Assembly (NCBI RefSeq): GCF_003427025.1
Contig: NZ_QVAI01000005.1
Span: 62,001-126,000, forward strand
Source of the DNA: Jiangella endophytica
Lineage (GTDB): Bacteria > Actinomycetota > Actinomycetes > Jiangellales > Jiangellaceae
Length of the DNA: 64,000 bases
Reading direction: 5' to 3'
How positions within the stretch are numbered: the first letter of the stretch is position 1; every line of letters starts with the position of its first letter. Positions 23,980 through 32,978 of this stretch are shown piece by piece. The position numbers and the translations under genes are program-made. Below the pieces are notes generated by a model. It had not been told where the DNA came from. It did no database searches and worked only from the letters and a program-made list of their open reading frames with translations.

Positions 23980-24290
23980 AGATCGTCAGGCCGCAGGTCC
24001 TGCGTCACGTTCCGGCACCTGCGGCCCCAAGGTGCTGCCGTCGGTCATCGCCGTCAGCACGTTGCTGGTCTCCGACATGATCATGACGGAGGCGGCCCTG
24101 TCCTTCCTCGGCCTCGGCATCCAGCCGCCCCACGCCGTCGTGGGGCGGCCTGATCGCCGAGCGCCGACCTACCTCTACACAGGCTGATGTGTGGCCACCA
24201 TGCCGGGGGTCATGCTGATGGCGACACTGGCCATCAACCTGCTCTGCGGCTGGCTCCGCACCGTGCTCGATCCGCGTACGAGCAGAACGG
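23980..24290 (+). pseudogene. C-terminal fragment of a peptide/oligosaccharide ABC permease (DppC type)
   Basis: Membrane-permease sequence reads LPSVIAVSTLLVSDMIM, TEAALSFLGLGIQPP in one frame, breaks at the GGLI..R.YLYT segment, and resumes as ATMPGVMLMATLAINLL..WLRTVLDPRT in another. These are the last two helices of DppC-like permeases. Upstream only a VLRH fragment remains. The rest of 23803-24352 holds nothing recognisable. It is the trace of an oligopeptide-type importer once present in the locus, now replaced by the LplB-type importer. Confidence 0.75.
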
Positions 24291-24352
24291 CCGGACAACG
24301 CACTCGGTCGCCTGCTGACGCGCACCCGATCGGCGGTACGCCGCCATTGCCC

Positions 24353-25456
24353 TCACGAGTCCGCTCGAGGGCCGGGTGCTACCGGACCCGCACCACCGGA
24401 GTATCGATCCGCCGCGTGGGGTGCCTCAACTTTGACCGGCGATAGGAGGATGCAGCTGGGGCTCGGGGTATCCAGCGTGCCGGTCAATCGCTCCGGGATG
24501 CCGCTGCCCTCGTCGATCCGGAATGACGTGATGGTGTCGGAGAATTGGTTCGCCACGTAAAGGTGGTGTCCGTCCGGGCCCAGAACCATGTCGCGTGGGT
24601 GGGTCCCGCCACAGTCCACGGTCGCCTGAAGACGCACGTCCGCGCCGTCGACCGAGAGAACCGCTATGTCATCGTCGCCACGGTTGGCCACATAGAGATG
24701 CCGTCCGTCTCCGCTCAATCGGATCGCCGACGGCTGACTGGCACCCTGCTCGTCGCCGACATAGGTCGGCACGGTGCGGAGAACCTCGGGGATCGTCAGG
24801 TCGACGATCGACACCGTCGACGCGAGCTCGTTGGCCACATAGGCGAATCCGTTGCGGACGACGAGGTGTCGCGGACCAGCGCCCGCGGGAAGGCGAATCT
24901 CGTCGCGGAGTGTCAAGGAGCCGGATGCTTCGTCCAACGCATACCTGTACACCGTGTCCGTTCCGAGATCGGGGACGAGGATGTCACCCGAGGTCGTGTC
25001 CACGACGACCATGTGCGGGTGTGGGCCTGCCTGCCTGGCCGCATCAGGACCGGAGCCGACATGGTGAGCGGTGTCGGTGCGCTCCCCCAGCGACCCGTCG
25101 CCGCGTAGTGGATGCACGCTCACCGTGCCGGACGCGTAGTTGGCCGTGAGAAGATGGCGGCCGCTCGGGTCGAGCGAGAGATGGCATGCCCCTGAGCCTC
25201 CGGTTGATCGTTGCCGCCCGAGCCGTCGGAGCGTGGTCCCGTCGACAGCCCACGCACTGACGTGTGCGCCGGCGACCGCGTGCGACATGTAGACGACCCG
25301 CCCGTCGGCCGACGACGCAAGGTACATCGGGTTCTCGACTCCGCGGGCGCCGATGCCAAGAGGAGTGACCGTGTCGCTGTCGATGTCGGCGATCACGACG
25401 CCGTCGGCCCGACCGCCCCTTTCGCTGGACGTAGCCGCACCGATATACACGCGCAT
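24353..25456 (-). CDS. Lactonase-family beta-propeller protein (Pgl/YbhE-like)
   Basis: About 367 residues with repeated propeller blades (NPMYLASSADGRVVYM, ACHLSLDPSGRHLLTANYASGTVSV, HPHMVVVDTTSGDILVPDLG, PRHLVVRNGFAYVANE, QPSAIRLSGDGRHLYVANRG). This is the seven-bladed 6-phosphogluconolactonase/muconate-cycloisomerase-like family. In this setting it most likely opens an aldarate or aldonate lactone, for example the glucarolactone made by Udh. ATG 25456 is preferred over a GTG three codons upstream. The last about 20 residues are low-complexity. It lies downstream of the RraA-like gene on the same strand. Confidence 0.82.
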   Translation of the reverse strand: MRVYIGAATSSERGGRADGVVIADIDSDTVTPLGIGARGVENPMYLASSADGRVVYMSHAVAGAHVSAWAVDGTTLRRLGRQRSTGGSGACHLSLDPSGRHLLTANYASGTVSVHPLRGDGSLGERTDTAHHVGSGPDAARQAGPHPHMVVVDTTSGDILVPDLGTDTVYRYALDEASGSLTLRDEIRLPAGAGPRHLVVRNGFAYVANELASTVSIVDLTIPEVLRTVPTYVGDEQGASQPSAIRLSGDGRHLYVANRGDDDIAVLSVDGADVRLQATVDCGGTHPRDMVLGPDGHHLYVANQFSDTITSFRIDEGSGIPERLTGTLDTPSPSCILLSPVKVEAPHAADRYSGGAGPVAPGPRADS

Positions 25457-25604
25457 GCTGTTCACAGTTCAGCCCATCGCCGTTCGGAGAGTAAGGGGGT
25501 TCAGGTGCTTCCGGTCCTGATCGAACGCACCGCGAGGAACGCGTCAGGAGCACAGGGGCCGGGGCGGTCATGCTCGTCGGGCAACATCCCGCAGTCCGCG
25601 ACGC

Positions 25605-26294
25605 TCACATGATCCCGTAGATGTCGTAGGCCTGACGGGCGGACATTCCCGCCTCGATCGCCGCACGCACCCGCTTCTCGCCGCGGACCTTCTTGAGCGC
25701 CGCCGCCAGGATGTCAGCCTCGTGGGCGCGAGGCACGATCAGCACGCCGTCGACGTCGCCGAAAATCAGGTCGCCGGGACGCACGACTGTCCCGTTGGAA
25801 AAGCGCACCGCGCACCGATAGTCCACGACGCGTCCACGTACGCCCTGATCCTGGGCGTACGGGCCCCGAGAGAAGGTCGGGAAGCCGGGCATCGCCAGGA
25901 TGTCCCGGGTGTCCCGGGAGTAGCCGTCGACGACCGCCCCCACCGCGCCGAGCCGCATGGCGCGCGTCGTCATCAAGCCGCCCCACAGCGCATAACGTGG
26001 CGATGCGCCGCTGCAGACGTAGACCTCGCCAGCCCGCAGATCGTCGAGCGCGTCGAACATCAGCCCGAACGGCTCGGCCCGCCCCTCGTGTGCGACGTAG
26101 GTGTCCGCACAATCCGCCTCCAGCACCGGCATGGCGCGCCCGACGACCACCATGTCGTCACGGAGGGGGCGCACCTGCGGCGGCAGGAACTGGCTGGTGA
26201 GACCGGCGGCGTCCATCACATCGCCGACCACGGCGGTGAACAGCTCTCGGCGCATCACCTCAACGTCTGACAACGGCTCGTCCCTGATGGCCAC
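25605..26294 (-). CDS. RraA-like / HMG-aldolase-family protein
   Basis: 229 residues: FTAVVGDVMDAAGL at the N terminus, the central VCSGASPRYALWGGLMTTRAMRLGAVGAVVDGYSRDT region with the metal/pyruvate-binding Arg-Asp, and PGDLIFGDVDGVLIVPR. Enzymes of this family are class II pyruvate aldolases (4-hydroxy-4-methyl-2-oxoglutarate aldolase, 4-carboxy-2-hydroxymuconate pathway); others lack aldolase activity. As no KDG kinase or KDPG aldolase is seen, it is a candidate to cleave a 2-keto-3-deoxy sugar acid. GTG start, divergent from gntR 80 bp away. Confidence 0.82.
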   Translation of the reverse strand: MAIRDEPLSDVEVMRRELFTAVVGDVMDAAGLTSQFLPPQVRPLRDDMVVVGRAMPVLEADCADTYVAHEGRAEPFGLMFDALDDLRAGEVYVCSGASPRYALWGGLMTTRAMRLGAVGAVVDGYSRDTRDILAMPGFPTFSRGPYAQDQGVRGRVVDYRCAVRFSNGTVVRPGDLIFGDVDGVLIVPRAHEADILAAALKKVRGEKRVRAAIEAGMSARQAYDIYGIM

Positions 26295-26338
26295 ATCGAG
26301 CTCCTCACTGTCCTCATCGAGCCAATCTATCAAGCTGT

Positions 26339-26366
26339 TTGACAGGTTAACAGCTGCGGCTATGCT
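26339..26366 (+). promoter_or_regulatory. gntR promoter with possible GntR operator
   Basis: TTGACA (26339-26344) and TATGCT (26361-26366) are spaced by 16 bp, 8 bp before the gntR ATG. CTGTT-N9-AACAG overlaps the -35 and is a candidate autoregulatory half-site pair. The short leader makes a leaderless or near-leaderless transcript likely. Confidence 0.5.
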
Positions 26367-26373
26367 GTCCAGC

Positions 26374-27120
26374 ATGCCGACGACCAGCGACGTACCCCCT
26401 CTGGAGAAGGTGCGGGTGCACACGCGCGCAGACCAGGTCGCAGCCCAGCTCATGCGGTACATCGAGCACGCGGGCCTGGGGCCGGGCAGCCGGCTACCGA
26501 GCGAGGTGCAGCTCGCCAAGGACTTCGGCGTCAGTCGGCCCGTGGTCCGCGAGGCCATCCGCGAACTCACCGGGAAAGGCATCGTCCATGTCGTCAATGG
26601 GCAGGCCGGGGCGATCATCAGGCCGGTGGAGATCGATCCGCTGCTGGGCTTCTTCGATCGCGCCACGCTCGTCGGCGCCGACGACACCGTCTTGGAACTC
26701 TTGGAGGTCCGGCGCGGCCTGGAGATCACCTCCGCCGCGCTCGCCGCTCGCCGACGTGGCGACGACGACCTGGCACGCCTCACCGAGGTCACGCGGGCGA
26801 TGGCCGATCACCTCGACGACGAGGAGCACTACATCGATCTCGACGTCGAGTTCCACGTCCAGCTGGCGCGGGCCACCGGCAACACCATGATGGCCCTCCT
26901 GGTGGAGTCGATCCGCGGCGCGCTGCGCAACGCCGTCCGCCGTGGCCTGGAGACACGCGACCAGCCGGCCGCGCGCAAGGTGGTCCAGGCCATCCACGAC
27001 GACATCCTGCACGCTGTCGCCGCGGGCGACGCCGACGCCGCCGAACGAGCCATGGCTCGGCACTTCGATGTCGCCATCACGACCATCACCGCCCGACGCT
27101 CCGCCGAGGAGGACCTGTGA
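26374..27120 (+). CDS. GntR-family (FadR subfamily) regulator
   Basis: A 248-residue regulator. The winged HTH is RADQVAAQLMRYIEHAGLGPGSRLPSE, QLAKDFGVSRPVVREAIREL; an FCD ligand domain follows with metal-site His residues (DVEFHVQLARATGN, HDDILHAVAAGD, ARHFDVA). It starts the operon gntR-GH105-kduI-kduD with four-base overlaps and is divergent from the RraA and lactonase genes. By analogy with KdgR/UxuR-type FadR regulators, the ligand is probably a uronate catabolite. Confidence 0.88.
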   Translation: MPTTSDVPPLEKVRVHTRADQVAAQLMRYIEHAGLGPGSRLPSEVQLAKDFGVSRPVVREAIRELTGKGIVHVVNGQAGAIIRPVEIDPLLGFFDRATLVGADDTVLELLEVRRGLEITSAALAARRRGDDDLARLTEVTRAMADHLDDEEHYIDLDVEFHVQLARATGNTMMALLVESIRGALRNAVRRGLETRDQPAARKVVQAIHDDILHAVAAGDADAAERAMARHFDVAITTITARRSAEEDL

Positions 27121-28184
27121 CCGCCATCGACGCGGTGGCCAAGCGCTGCATGTCGCGAGACGTCAGCGAGCTCAACACCGGCTGGGAGGACACGCTGGTC
27201 CCACTGGGGCTGACGCTCGCCGGAGGCGCCTTGCACGACGAGGCGATGGTGTCCTGGGCTCGGCAGTGGGCCGACCACCACCTCGACGCTCAACCAACGA
27301 CGCGACCCGAGACCGGCTTCAGCGGGCAACACTCCGGCGAGGACAGGCAGGGCATCTACCTGACGACGTACTGCGGCGACTGGGGTGTCGCCATGGCTCT
27401 TGCGGCCCTTCACCGACATGAGCCGGACGAGCGCCTCCTCGATGCTGTCCGCCTGGTCGCCGACCACATCCTCGACGGAGGCCTGCGGCTCGACGACGGC
27501 ACGATCGCGCACGGACATTGGGCGCCGGCTCCTTGGGTCGACACTCTCTACTACGCGGCAGCACCGCTCGCCTGGGCCTACGCCGTCCTCGGAGATCGCA
27601 GGTACGCAACCGAGGCCGTCCGGCAATGCCTCCTGCACGCCAGGCACCTGCGCGACCCGCTGACCGGGTGCTTCTTCCACGAGACCGATCCCGCCACGGG
27701 CGTACACACGGGCTCGCTCTGGTCGCGAGGCAACGGCTGGGTTGCGATGTCATTCGCCGACGTCCTGCGACACACTGCCGCCGACACACCCGGCTGGTCC
27801 GAACTCCTGGAGCTGTACCGGTCGCTGGTCACCGGGCTGCTCCGTTTCCAGCACCCGACCGGCCTCTGGCGAATCACACCCGACGACGACGAGTCCCACC
27901 TCGAGACCAGTGGCTCGACGATGATCGCCACGGGCATCGCGGTCGGTTTGGCCGAGGGTTGGCTGAACCGCTCCGCCGCTACCCGGGTCATCCGCACCTG
28001 GCACGAGGTCGTGACCTGGGTCGACGGCGCCGGTGCCGTCCGGGGCTGCCAGACGCCGGCCGGACGCGGCGGTTGGGAGAGCCACAAGCGCTCCGGCATG
28101 GGTGAGCGGACGTACGGCAACGGCGCCTTCCTCCGCCTCGCCGCCGAGCTGCGGGCAGCCGGACTCCTCGGTACCACGGCATGA
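27117..28184 (+). CDS. Glycoside hydrolase GH105/GH88-like, unsaturated uronyl hydrolase
   Basis: A 355-residue (alpha/alpha)6 barrel. The acid/base Asp is in APWVDTLYYAAAPL, the substrate-binding SLWSRGNGWVAMSFADVL and LETSGSTMIATGIAVGL stretches follow the YteR/GH105 pattern, and the C-terminal GYG-like strand is ERTYGNGAFL. The GTG start overlaps the gntR stop. These enzymes hydrate the C4-C5 double bond left by lyases, releasing 4-deoxy-L-threo-5-hexosulose uronate, exactly the substrate of the next gene product. Cytoplasmic (no signal). Confidence 0.85.
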   Translation: MTAIDAVAKRCMSRDVSELNTGWEDTLVPLGLTLAGGALHDEAMVSWARQWADHHLDAQPTTRPETGFSGQHSGEDRQGIYLTTYCGDWGVAMALAALHRHEPDERLLDAVRLVADHILDGGLRLDDGTIAHGHWAPAPWVDTLYYAAAPLAWAYAVLGDRRYATEAVRQCLLHARHLRDPLTGCFFHETDPATGVHTGSLWSRGNGWVAMSFADVLRHTAADTPGWSELLELYRSLVTGLLRFQHPTGLWRITPDDDESHLETSGSTMIATGIAVGLAEGWLNRSAATRVIRTWHEVVTWVDGAGAVRGCQTPAGRGGWESHKRSGMGERTYGNGAFLRLAAELRAAGLLGTTA

Positions 28185-29011
28185 GCAGCGCGTACTTCGA
28201 ACGGCTCGAGGCGCGGCCCGGCGTCACGACGCTCGCGCACAACACGTGCCGGGTCCTGGACTTCACACTGATCACACTGCGCCCCGGCGAGCAGCACCAC
28301 TTCGCCACGACTGATCGCGAGTACGCGGTCGTGGTGCTCACCGGGACCGCCTCGCTCGAGGTCGGCGACCGGACGTTCGCCGACGTCGGTGGCCGATCCG
28401 ACGTGTTCGCCGGGAAGCCGTCGATGGTCTACGCACCGTGCGGTCAGGACGTCACGATCACTACCGCCGTCGGCACCGAGCTCGCACTGTGCTCGGCACC
28501 GAGCGCCACCGTCATCGAGCCGTACGTCGTCGCTCCGGACGACGTGCACTCCGGCACCTGGGGCGTCTTCAACACCACCCGCGACTACGACTTCCTCCTC
28601 GACGCCAGCCGGCCGAGCGAGCGGCTGTTCGTCGCCGAGGTCACCGTGGCCAGCGGCAATTGGGCCACGTACCCGCCGCACCGCCACGAGGTAGACGACC
28701 CCGAGACCGGCGAGGTCTTCCAGGAAGAGATGTACTTCTACCGCGTACAGCCCTCCACCGGATTCGGTCTCGCGGCGCTCTACGGCGACCGCGTCGGCGG
28801 CGACAACGCCTTCATCGTCCGGCACAACACGATCCACAAGATGCCCGCGGGTTACCACACCGTCACAGCCGCGCCCGGTTACCGGGTGTGGTACCTCGCC
28901 CTGTTCGCCGGCGACCGGAAGCAGGCCGGCCCACTCACCGATGCCGACCACGCCTGGTACCACCAGGCGGAGACCACCATCGGCCACCTGCGCCGGACGA
29001 TCGGACGGTGA
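28181..29011 (+). CDS. kduI: KduI/IolB-family uronate isomerase
   Basis: A 276-residue double-cupin. The metal histidines and glutamate are in YPPHRHEVDD, FQEEMYFYRV and AGYHTVTAAPG, as in the KduI/IolB family (5-dehydro-4-deoxyuronate isomerase; 5-deoxyglucuronate isomerase). The overall pattern is closer to IolB, but position between an unsaturated-uronyl hydrolase and KduD argues for conversion of 4-deoxy-L-threo-5-hexosulose uronate to 3-deoxy-D-glycero-2,5-hexodiulosonate. Overlaps GH105 by four bases and precedes kduD by 6 bp. Confidence 0.82.
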   Translation: MSSAYFERLEARPGVTTLAHNTCRVLDFTLITLRPGEQHHFATTDREYAVVVLTGTASLEVGDRTFADVGGRSDVFAGKPSMVYAPCGQDVTITTAVGTELALCSAPSATVIEPYVVAPDDVHSGTWGVFNTTRDYDFLLDASRPSERLFVAEVTVASGNWATYPPHRHEVDDPETGEVFQEEMYFYRVQPSTGFGLAALYGDRVGGDNAFIVRHNTIHKMPAGYHTVTAAPGYRVWYLALFAGDRKQAGPLTDADHAWYHQAETTIGHLRRTIGR

Positions 29012-29017
29012 CCTGGC

Positions 29018-29800
29018 ATGGGCCTGGAGTCGTTCCAGCTCACCGATAGAGTCGCACTGATCACCGGTGCCGGAAGCGGCATCGGACAGGCCATCGCCGT
29101 CGCTCTCGCCGAGGCCGGCGCCGACGTCGTCGGCGTCTACCGCCGGGATGCCGACGACACCGCCGAGGCGGTCGAGAGCACCGGACGCCGCTTCGTGGGG
29201 ATCCAAGCCGATCTGGCCGATGTCGACGCCCACGGAGGCACCCAGATCATCGGCACCGCGGTCGCTCGGGCCGGGCACCTGGACATCCTGGTCAACAACG
29301 CCGGCATCATCGCCCGCTCTCCCGGTCTCGATCTGACCCTGCGCGACTGGCGGACGGTGCTCGACACGAACCTGACCGCGACGTTCCTGCTGTCCCAGGC
29401 GGCCGGCCGCCACTTCGCCGCCCGCGACGTGCCGGCGGGCCAGTGCCGCGGCAAGATCGTCAACATCGCGTCCCTCCTCTCCTTTCAGGGCGGCATCAAC
29501 GTCGCCGGATATACCGCCAGCAAGAGCGGCCTCGCCGGCCTCACCCGGGCCCTCGCCAACGAATGGGCCTCACTGGGCATCAACGTCAACGCCATCGCTC
29601 CCGGCTACATCGAGACCGCCGCCACTCACGATCTCCTCGCCGACCCGGACCGCTCGTCCGCCATCGGCAGCCGCATCCCCGCCGGCCGCTGGGGCCGGCC
29701 CGGCGACGTCGCCGGTGCCGCCGTCTTCCTCGCCTCGGCGGCATCGGCCTACGTACACGGAGTCGTCCTGCCGGTCGACGGCGGCTGGCTCAGCCGTTGA
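29018..29800 (+). CDS. kduD: 2-dehydro-3-deoxy-D-gluconate 5-dehydrogenase
   Basis: A 260-residue classical SDR. TGAGSGIG cofactor loop, NNAGI, catalytic Ser in NIASLLSFQGGINV, YTASK and the KduD-type GINVNAIAPGYIET. KduD reduces 3-deoxy-D-glycero-2,5-hexodiulosonate to 2-keto-3-deoxygluconate with NADH. It is the last gene of the gntR operon and its stop touches the stop of the convergent uronate-dehydrogenase gene with no gap. Confidence 0.9.
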   Translation: MGLESFQLTDRVALITGAGSGIGQAIAVALAEAGADVVGVYRRDADDTAEAVESTGRRFVGIQADLADVDAHGGTQIIGTAVARAGHLDILVNNAGIIARSPGLDLTLRDWRTVLDTNLTATFLLSQAAGRHFAARDVPAGQCRGKIVNIASLLSFQGGINVAGYTASKSGLAGLTRALANEWASLGINVNAIAPGYIETAATHDLLADPDRSSAIGSRIPAGRWGRPGDVAGAAVFLASAASAYVHGVVLPVDGGWLSR

Positions 29801-30658
29801 TCACCGGCTCCGGCCGAGCGCGGGCCGGTTCCGGTGCATCGGGACGCCGAGGGGCGCATCGCAGAACCCCGCGCCCAGACGCCGGAGCGCCGGGTCGGTG
29901 GCGAAGTCGGGCTCACCGAACCGGGCGATGAGGGCGTCGGCATAAGCTTCGGCGTCGTCGCGAGGTTCGTACCCGATACGCCGGCCCTCGGTGAGGGTGA
30001 ACCAGCGGCGGGTGTTCCTGCTGATGCCCCAGACCAGATGAAACCCCGGCGCCGTCGTGGTGAGAGCCGCCTCGACCAGCCGGGCGCCGTCGTCCGGCGA
30101 CAGCCACACCGCCAGGTCGCGGAGCGACTCCGGGACGGCGCGTAACCCGCCCAGGCGCAGGCCGATGACCTGCATGCCGAATCGGTCGGCATACAGGCGT
30201 CCCAGCGACTCGGCGGCGACCTTGCTCCAGCCGTAGAGCGTGTCGGGCCGGCCCACGGCGTCGGCCGGAAGTCCGGCATCGGCGTGGTCGTCATGTACGT
30301 GGAAGCCCGCGGCATGGTGGGACGAGGCAAGGACGACGCGAGGCGCTCCAGTGCGGCGGGCGGCCTCCAGGACTGTGTGAGTGCCCCGGATGTTCCGGTC
30401 GACGACGACGTCGAAGGTGGACTCGTCGGCCTGCCCGGCCAGATGCACGACGGCGTCCACCTCGGAACAGGCGGCGGTCATGGCCTCGAGGTCGGTGACC
30501 GAGGCGATCACGACGTCGGCACCGGCGGGGACGATCTGCGGCGACGGTGCCTCCAGGTCGAGCAGGCGCAGGCTGCGGGCCGGCCTGCTGAGGCGGGGTA
30601 CGAGGAGCCGGCCACCTCGGCCCGACACGCCTGTGATCAGAACGCGTTGCGCGGTCAC
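29801..30658 (-). CDS. udh: Uronate dehydrogenase (NAD-dependent epimerase fold)
   Basis: A 285-residue extended-SDR protein: VLITGVSGRGGRLL, catalytic SSHHAAGFH, YGWSKVAAESLGRLYADRFG. This is the pattern of uronate dehydrogenase, oxidising D-glucuronate or D-galacturonate to the aldarolactone. GTG start behind GGGGGAG. It ends the series kdgD-gudD-udh, whose products convert uronate to alpha-ketoglutarate semialdehyde. The semialdehyde dehydrogenase is not in the window. Confidence 0.85.
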   Translation of the reverse strand: MTAQRVLITGVSGRGGRLLVPRLSRPARSLRLLDLEAPSPQIVPAGADVVIASVTDLEAMTAACSEVDAVVHLAGQADESTFDVVVDRNIRGTHTVLEAARRTGAPRVVLASSHHAAGFHVHDDHADAGLPADAVGRPDTLYGWSKVAAESLGRLYADRFGMQVIGLRLGGLRAVPESLRDLAVWLSPDDGARLVEAALTTTAPGFHLVWGISRNTRRWFTLTEGRRIGYEPRDDAEAYADALIARFGEPDFATDPALRRLGAGFCDAPLGVPMHRNRPALGRSR

Positions 30659-30689
30659 GTGTGGGTCTCCCCCGTCGCTGTCGCCGCCG

Positions 30690-31958
30690 TCACCAGCGCG
30701 GCCGCCGACGGTCATACGCGGGATCGATGGACCGCATGTAGCCGGTGTCGTCCCGCGTCGTGATCCCGGCTTTGAGATAGTTCTCGTGCAACCGGCTGAG
30801 TGCGTCGTGGTCGAGTGTGACGCCGAGGCCGGGCGAGCCCGGCACAGTGACGGCGCCATCGGCGAAGGCGAGCGGGTGCTCGACGACGTCGACACCGAGT
30901 TGCCACGGCGTGTGCGTGTCCGCGGCGTAGGTCAGGGCGGGCATGGCCGCGCCGAGATGCGTCATCGCCGCGAGGCTGATCCCGAGGTGACTGTTGGAGT
31001 GCATGGACACCCCGACCCCCCAGGTCTCGCAGATCGTGGCGACGTGCGTCGACTGCATGAGCCCGCCCCAGTAGTGATGGTCGGCGAGCAGGACACCGAT
31101 GGCCGCTGTGGTGAAGGCCTCGGGGATGTGATCGAGTTCGACGACGCACATGTTGGTGGCCAACGGCATCGGCGCCTGGGCTGCGACCTCGGCCATGCCG
31201 GGAATGGTGGCGGTGGGGTCCTCGAGGTATTCGAGGAGGCCGTCGGTCTCAGCGCTGACCTCGATCGAGGTCTGCACGGTCCAGGCGGCGTTCGGGTCCA
31301 GCCGGAGCGGATGGTCCGGGAAGGCATCCCGGAGTGCGCGGATGGCCGCGATCTCCTCGTCGGGGTGGAAGACGCCGCCCTTGAGCTTGATCGAGCCGAA
31401 GCCGTACTGATCGATCATCGCCCGGGCCTGGGCGACGATGCCGGCGGGATCGAGCGCCTCGCCCCATTCGTCGGGCTCGGCGCCGGGATGGGCGGCCCAC
31501 TTGTAGAACAGGTACGCCGAGAACGGGACTCGGTCGCGGACCTTCCCGCCGAGAAGATCGCACACCGGACGGCCGACGACCTGGCCCTGAAGGTCCAGGC
31601 AGGCGACCTCGAACGACGCCAGCACGCGCTGTCTGGTCTTGCTCCGGCTGGACGCCCCGATGAGCCCATGACGGTCAGCGGCGTCGGCCGATCCGAGTGC
31701 CGCGGCGATGCGGGATCGGAGGTCGGAGAGGTTGAAAGGGTCGAGCCCGGTGAGGGCCGGAGCGACCCGATCGAGCAGAGCGAGGTGCGCGGCATCTCCA
31801 TATGTCTCGCCGAGGCCGACCAGCCCGTCGCGGCTTCGGACCTGGACGATGGCTCGCAGCGCCCAAGGCTGGTGGACGCCGGCGGCGTTGAGCAACGGCG
31901 GATCGGGGAACGCGATCGGCGTGACCTCGACGTCGGTCACGCGCAGATCGCCGGTCAT
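30690..31958 (-). CDS. gudD: Glucarate dehydratase (enolase superfamily)
   Basis: 422 residues, mandelate-racemase/enolase fold. The Lys of strand 2 is in GSIKLKGG, metal acids in LRLDPNAAW and EYLEDP, and the His-Asp region in HSNSHLGISLAAMTHLGAA, the glucarate-dehydratase type. Removes water from D-glucarate to give 5-keto-4-deoxy-D-glucarate. Its ATG overlaps the kdgD stop by four bases. Confidence 0.88.
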   Translation of the reverse strand: MTGDLRVTDVEVTPIAFPDPPLLNAAGVHQPWALRAIVQVRSRDGLVGLGETYGDAAHLALLDRVAPALTGLDPFNLSDLRSRIAAALGSADAADRHGLIGASSRSKTRQRVLASFEVACLDLQGQVVGRPVCDLLGGKVRDRVPFSAYLFYKWAAHPGAEPDEWGEALDPAGIVAQARAMIDQYGFGSIKLKGGVFHPDEEIAAIRALRDAFPDHPLRLDPNAAWTVQTSIEVSAETDGLLEYLEDPTATIPGMAEVAAQAPMPLATNMCVVELDHIPEAFTTAAIGVLLADHHYWGGLMQSTHVATICETWGVGVSMHSNSHLGISLAAMTHLGAAMPALTYAADTHTPWQLGVDVVEHPLAFADGAVTVPGSPGLGVTLDHDALSRLHENYLKAGITTRDDTGYMRSIDPAYDRRRPRW

Positions 31959-32941
31959 TTCGTCGCCTCCGCGACCTCGGGGTTCAGCGACTTGGCACGC
32001 AGCACAGCGCGGCCCTGGTCGATGATCCGGCCGAGCCGGTCGATGTGCTCCGGGGTCGCCTCGACCAGCGGCGGGCGAACCGAACCGACGGGCACGCCGT
32101 CGAGCCTGGCGCCGGCCTTGACCAAGGCGACCGCATATCCCGGGACCTGGTCACGCAGCCGGGTGAGCGGCAGGTAGAACGCCTCGAGCAGTTGCTCGCG
32201 TACGTCCGTAGCGCCCGTGACCAAGGCGTCGTAGAAGGCCAGGGCGATGTCGGGAGCGAACGACAGGACCGCGGAAGAGTAGCTGTCCACCCCGATCGCC
32301 CGATAGGCCGGCGCGGACACCTCAGCGGTGGGGAGTCCGTTGAGGAATCCGAAGGTCGCGGCACGGGCATGTCCGCTCGTGCGTGCAGCGGCCACGAGCC
32401 GAGACATCGCGTCGATGTCGCCGACGCCGTCCTTGATGCCGACGACGTTCGGGATGTCCATGAGCGTTATCGCGGCGGCCGGATCGATGACGGCGTTGGC
32501 CCGCCTGTACACGACGATCGGCAACGGCGTGGCCGCGGCGACGTAGCGCACGTGCTCTACCACGCCCGCAGGCGTTGACGAGACCAGGTATGGCGGTAGA
32601 AGAAGCAGGCCGTCCGCCCTGCATTCGGCCGCTATACGGGCGAACTCCCGTGCCAACTGCGGGCCTCCTCCCGCTCCGGCGTAGACCGGCGCTCGGCCGT
32701 CGACCACCTCGACGGCCGTGCGCACGAGCTCGCGATACTCGGCGATCGACAACGCGCTGAACTCACCCGTCCCGCACGCCACGAACCAGGCCGACGGGCT
32801 CGACGCCTCGTCGCCGATCGGCCTCCGCGCGTCCAGCTGACGCTCCAGGTGTCGAGCGAAGACGTCAGACGCGACAGTGTCGTCGTCGGCGAACGGTGTC
32901 AGGGGGAAGGCGAGCAGCCCCGGCGGAAACATCATCATCAC
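31955..32941 (-). CDS. kdgD: 5-dehydro-4-deoxyglucarate dehydratase (DHDPS family)
   Basis: A 328-residue TIM barrel of the DapA family. The Schiff-base lysine is in VVGIKDGVGD; YRRAN and AGAGGG are the carboxylate-binding parts. The branch converting 5-keto-4-deoxyglucarate to alpha-ketoglutarate semialdehyde with CO2 loss has the N-terminal FPLTPF and PSAWFVACGTGEFSAL seen here. The start is one of four consecutive Met codons. First in kdgD-gudD-udh, immediately after a strong palindrome. Confidence 0.88.
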   Translation of the reverse strand: MMMMFPPGLLAFPLTPFADDDTVASDVFARHLERQLDARRPIGDEASSPSAWFVACGTGEFSALSIAEYRELVRTAVEVVDGRAPVYAGAGGGPQLAREFARIAAECRADGLLLLPPYLVSSTPAGVVEHVRYVAAATPLPIVVYRRANAVIDPAAAITLMDIPNVVGIKDGVGDIDAMSRLVAAARTSGHARAATFGFLNGLPTAEVSAPAYRAIGVDSYSSAVLSFAPDIALAFYDALVTGATDVREQLLEAFYLPLTRLRDQVPGYAVALVKAGARLDGVPVGSVRPPLVEATPEHIDRLGRIIDQGRAVLRAKSLNPEVAEATK

Positions 32942-32978
32942 GTCCCAAGATCGAATACGGGTGTGGCCGCCGGTCGCT

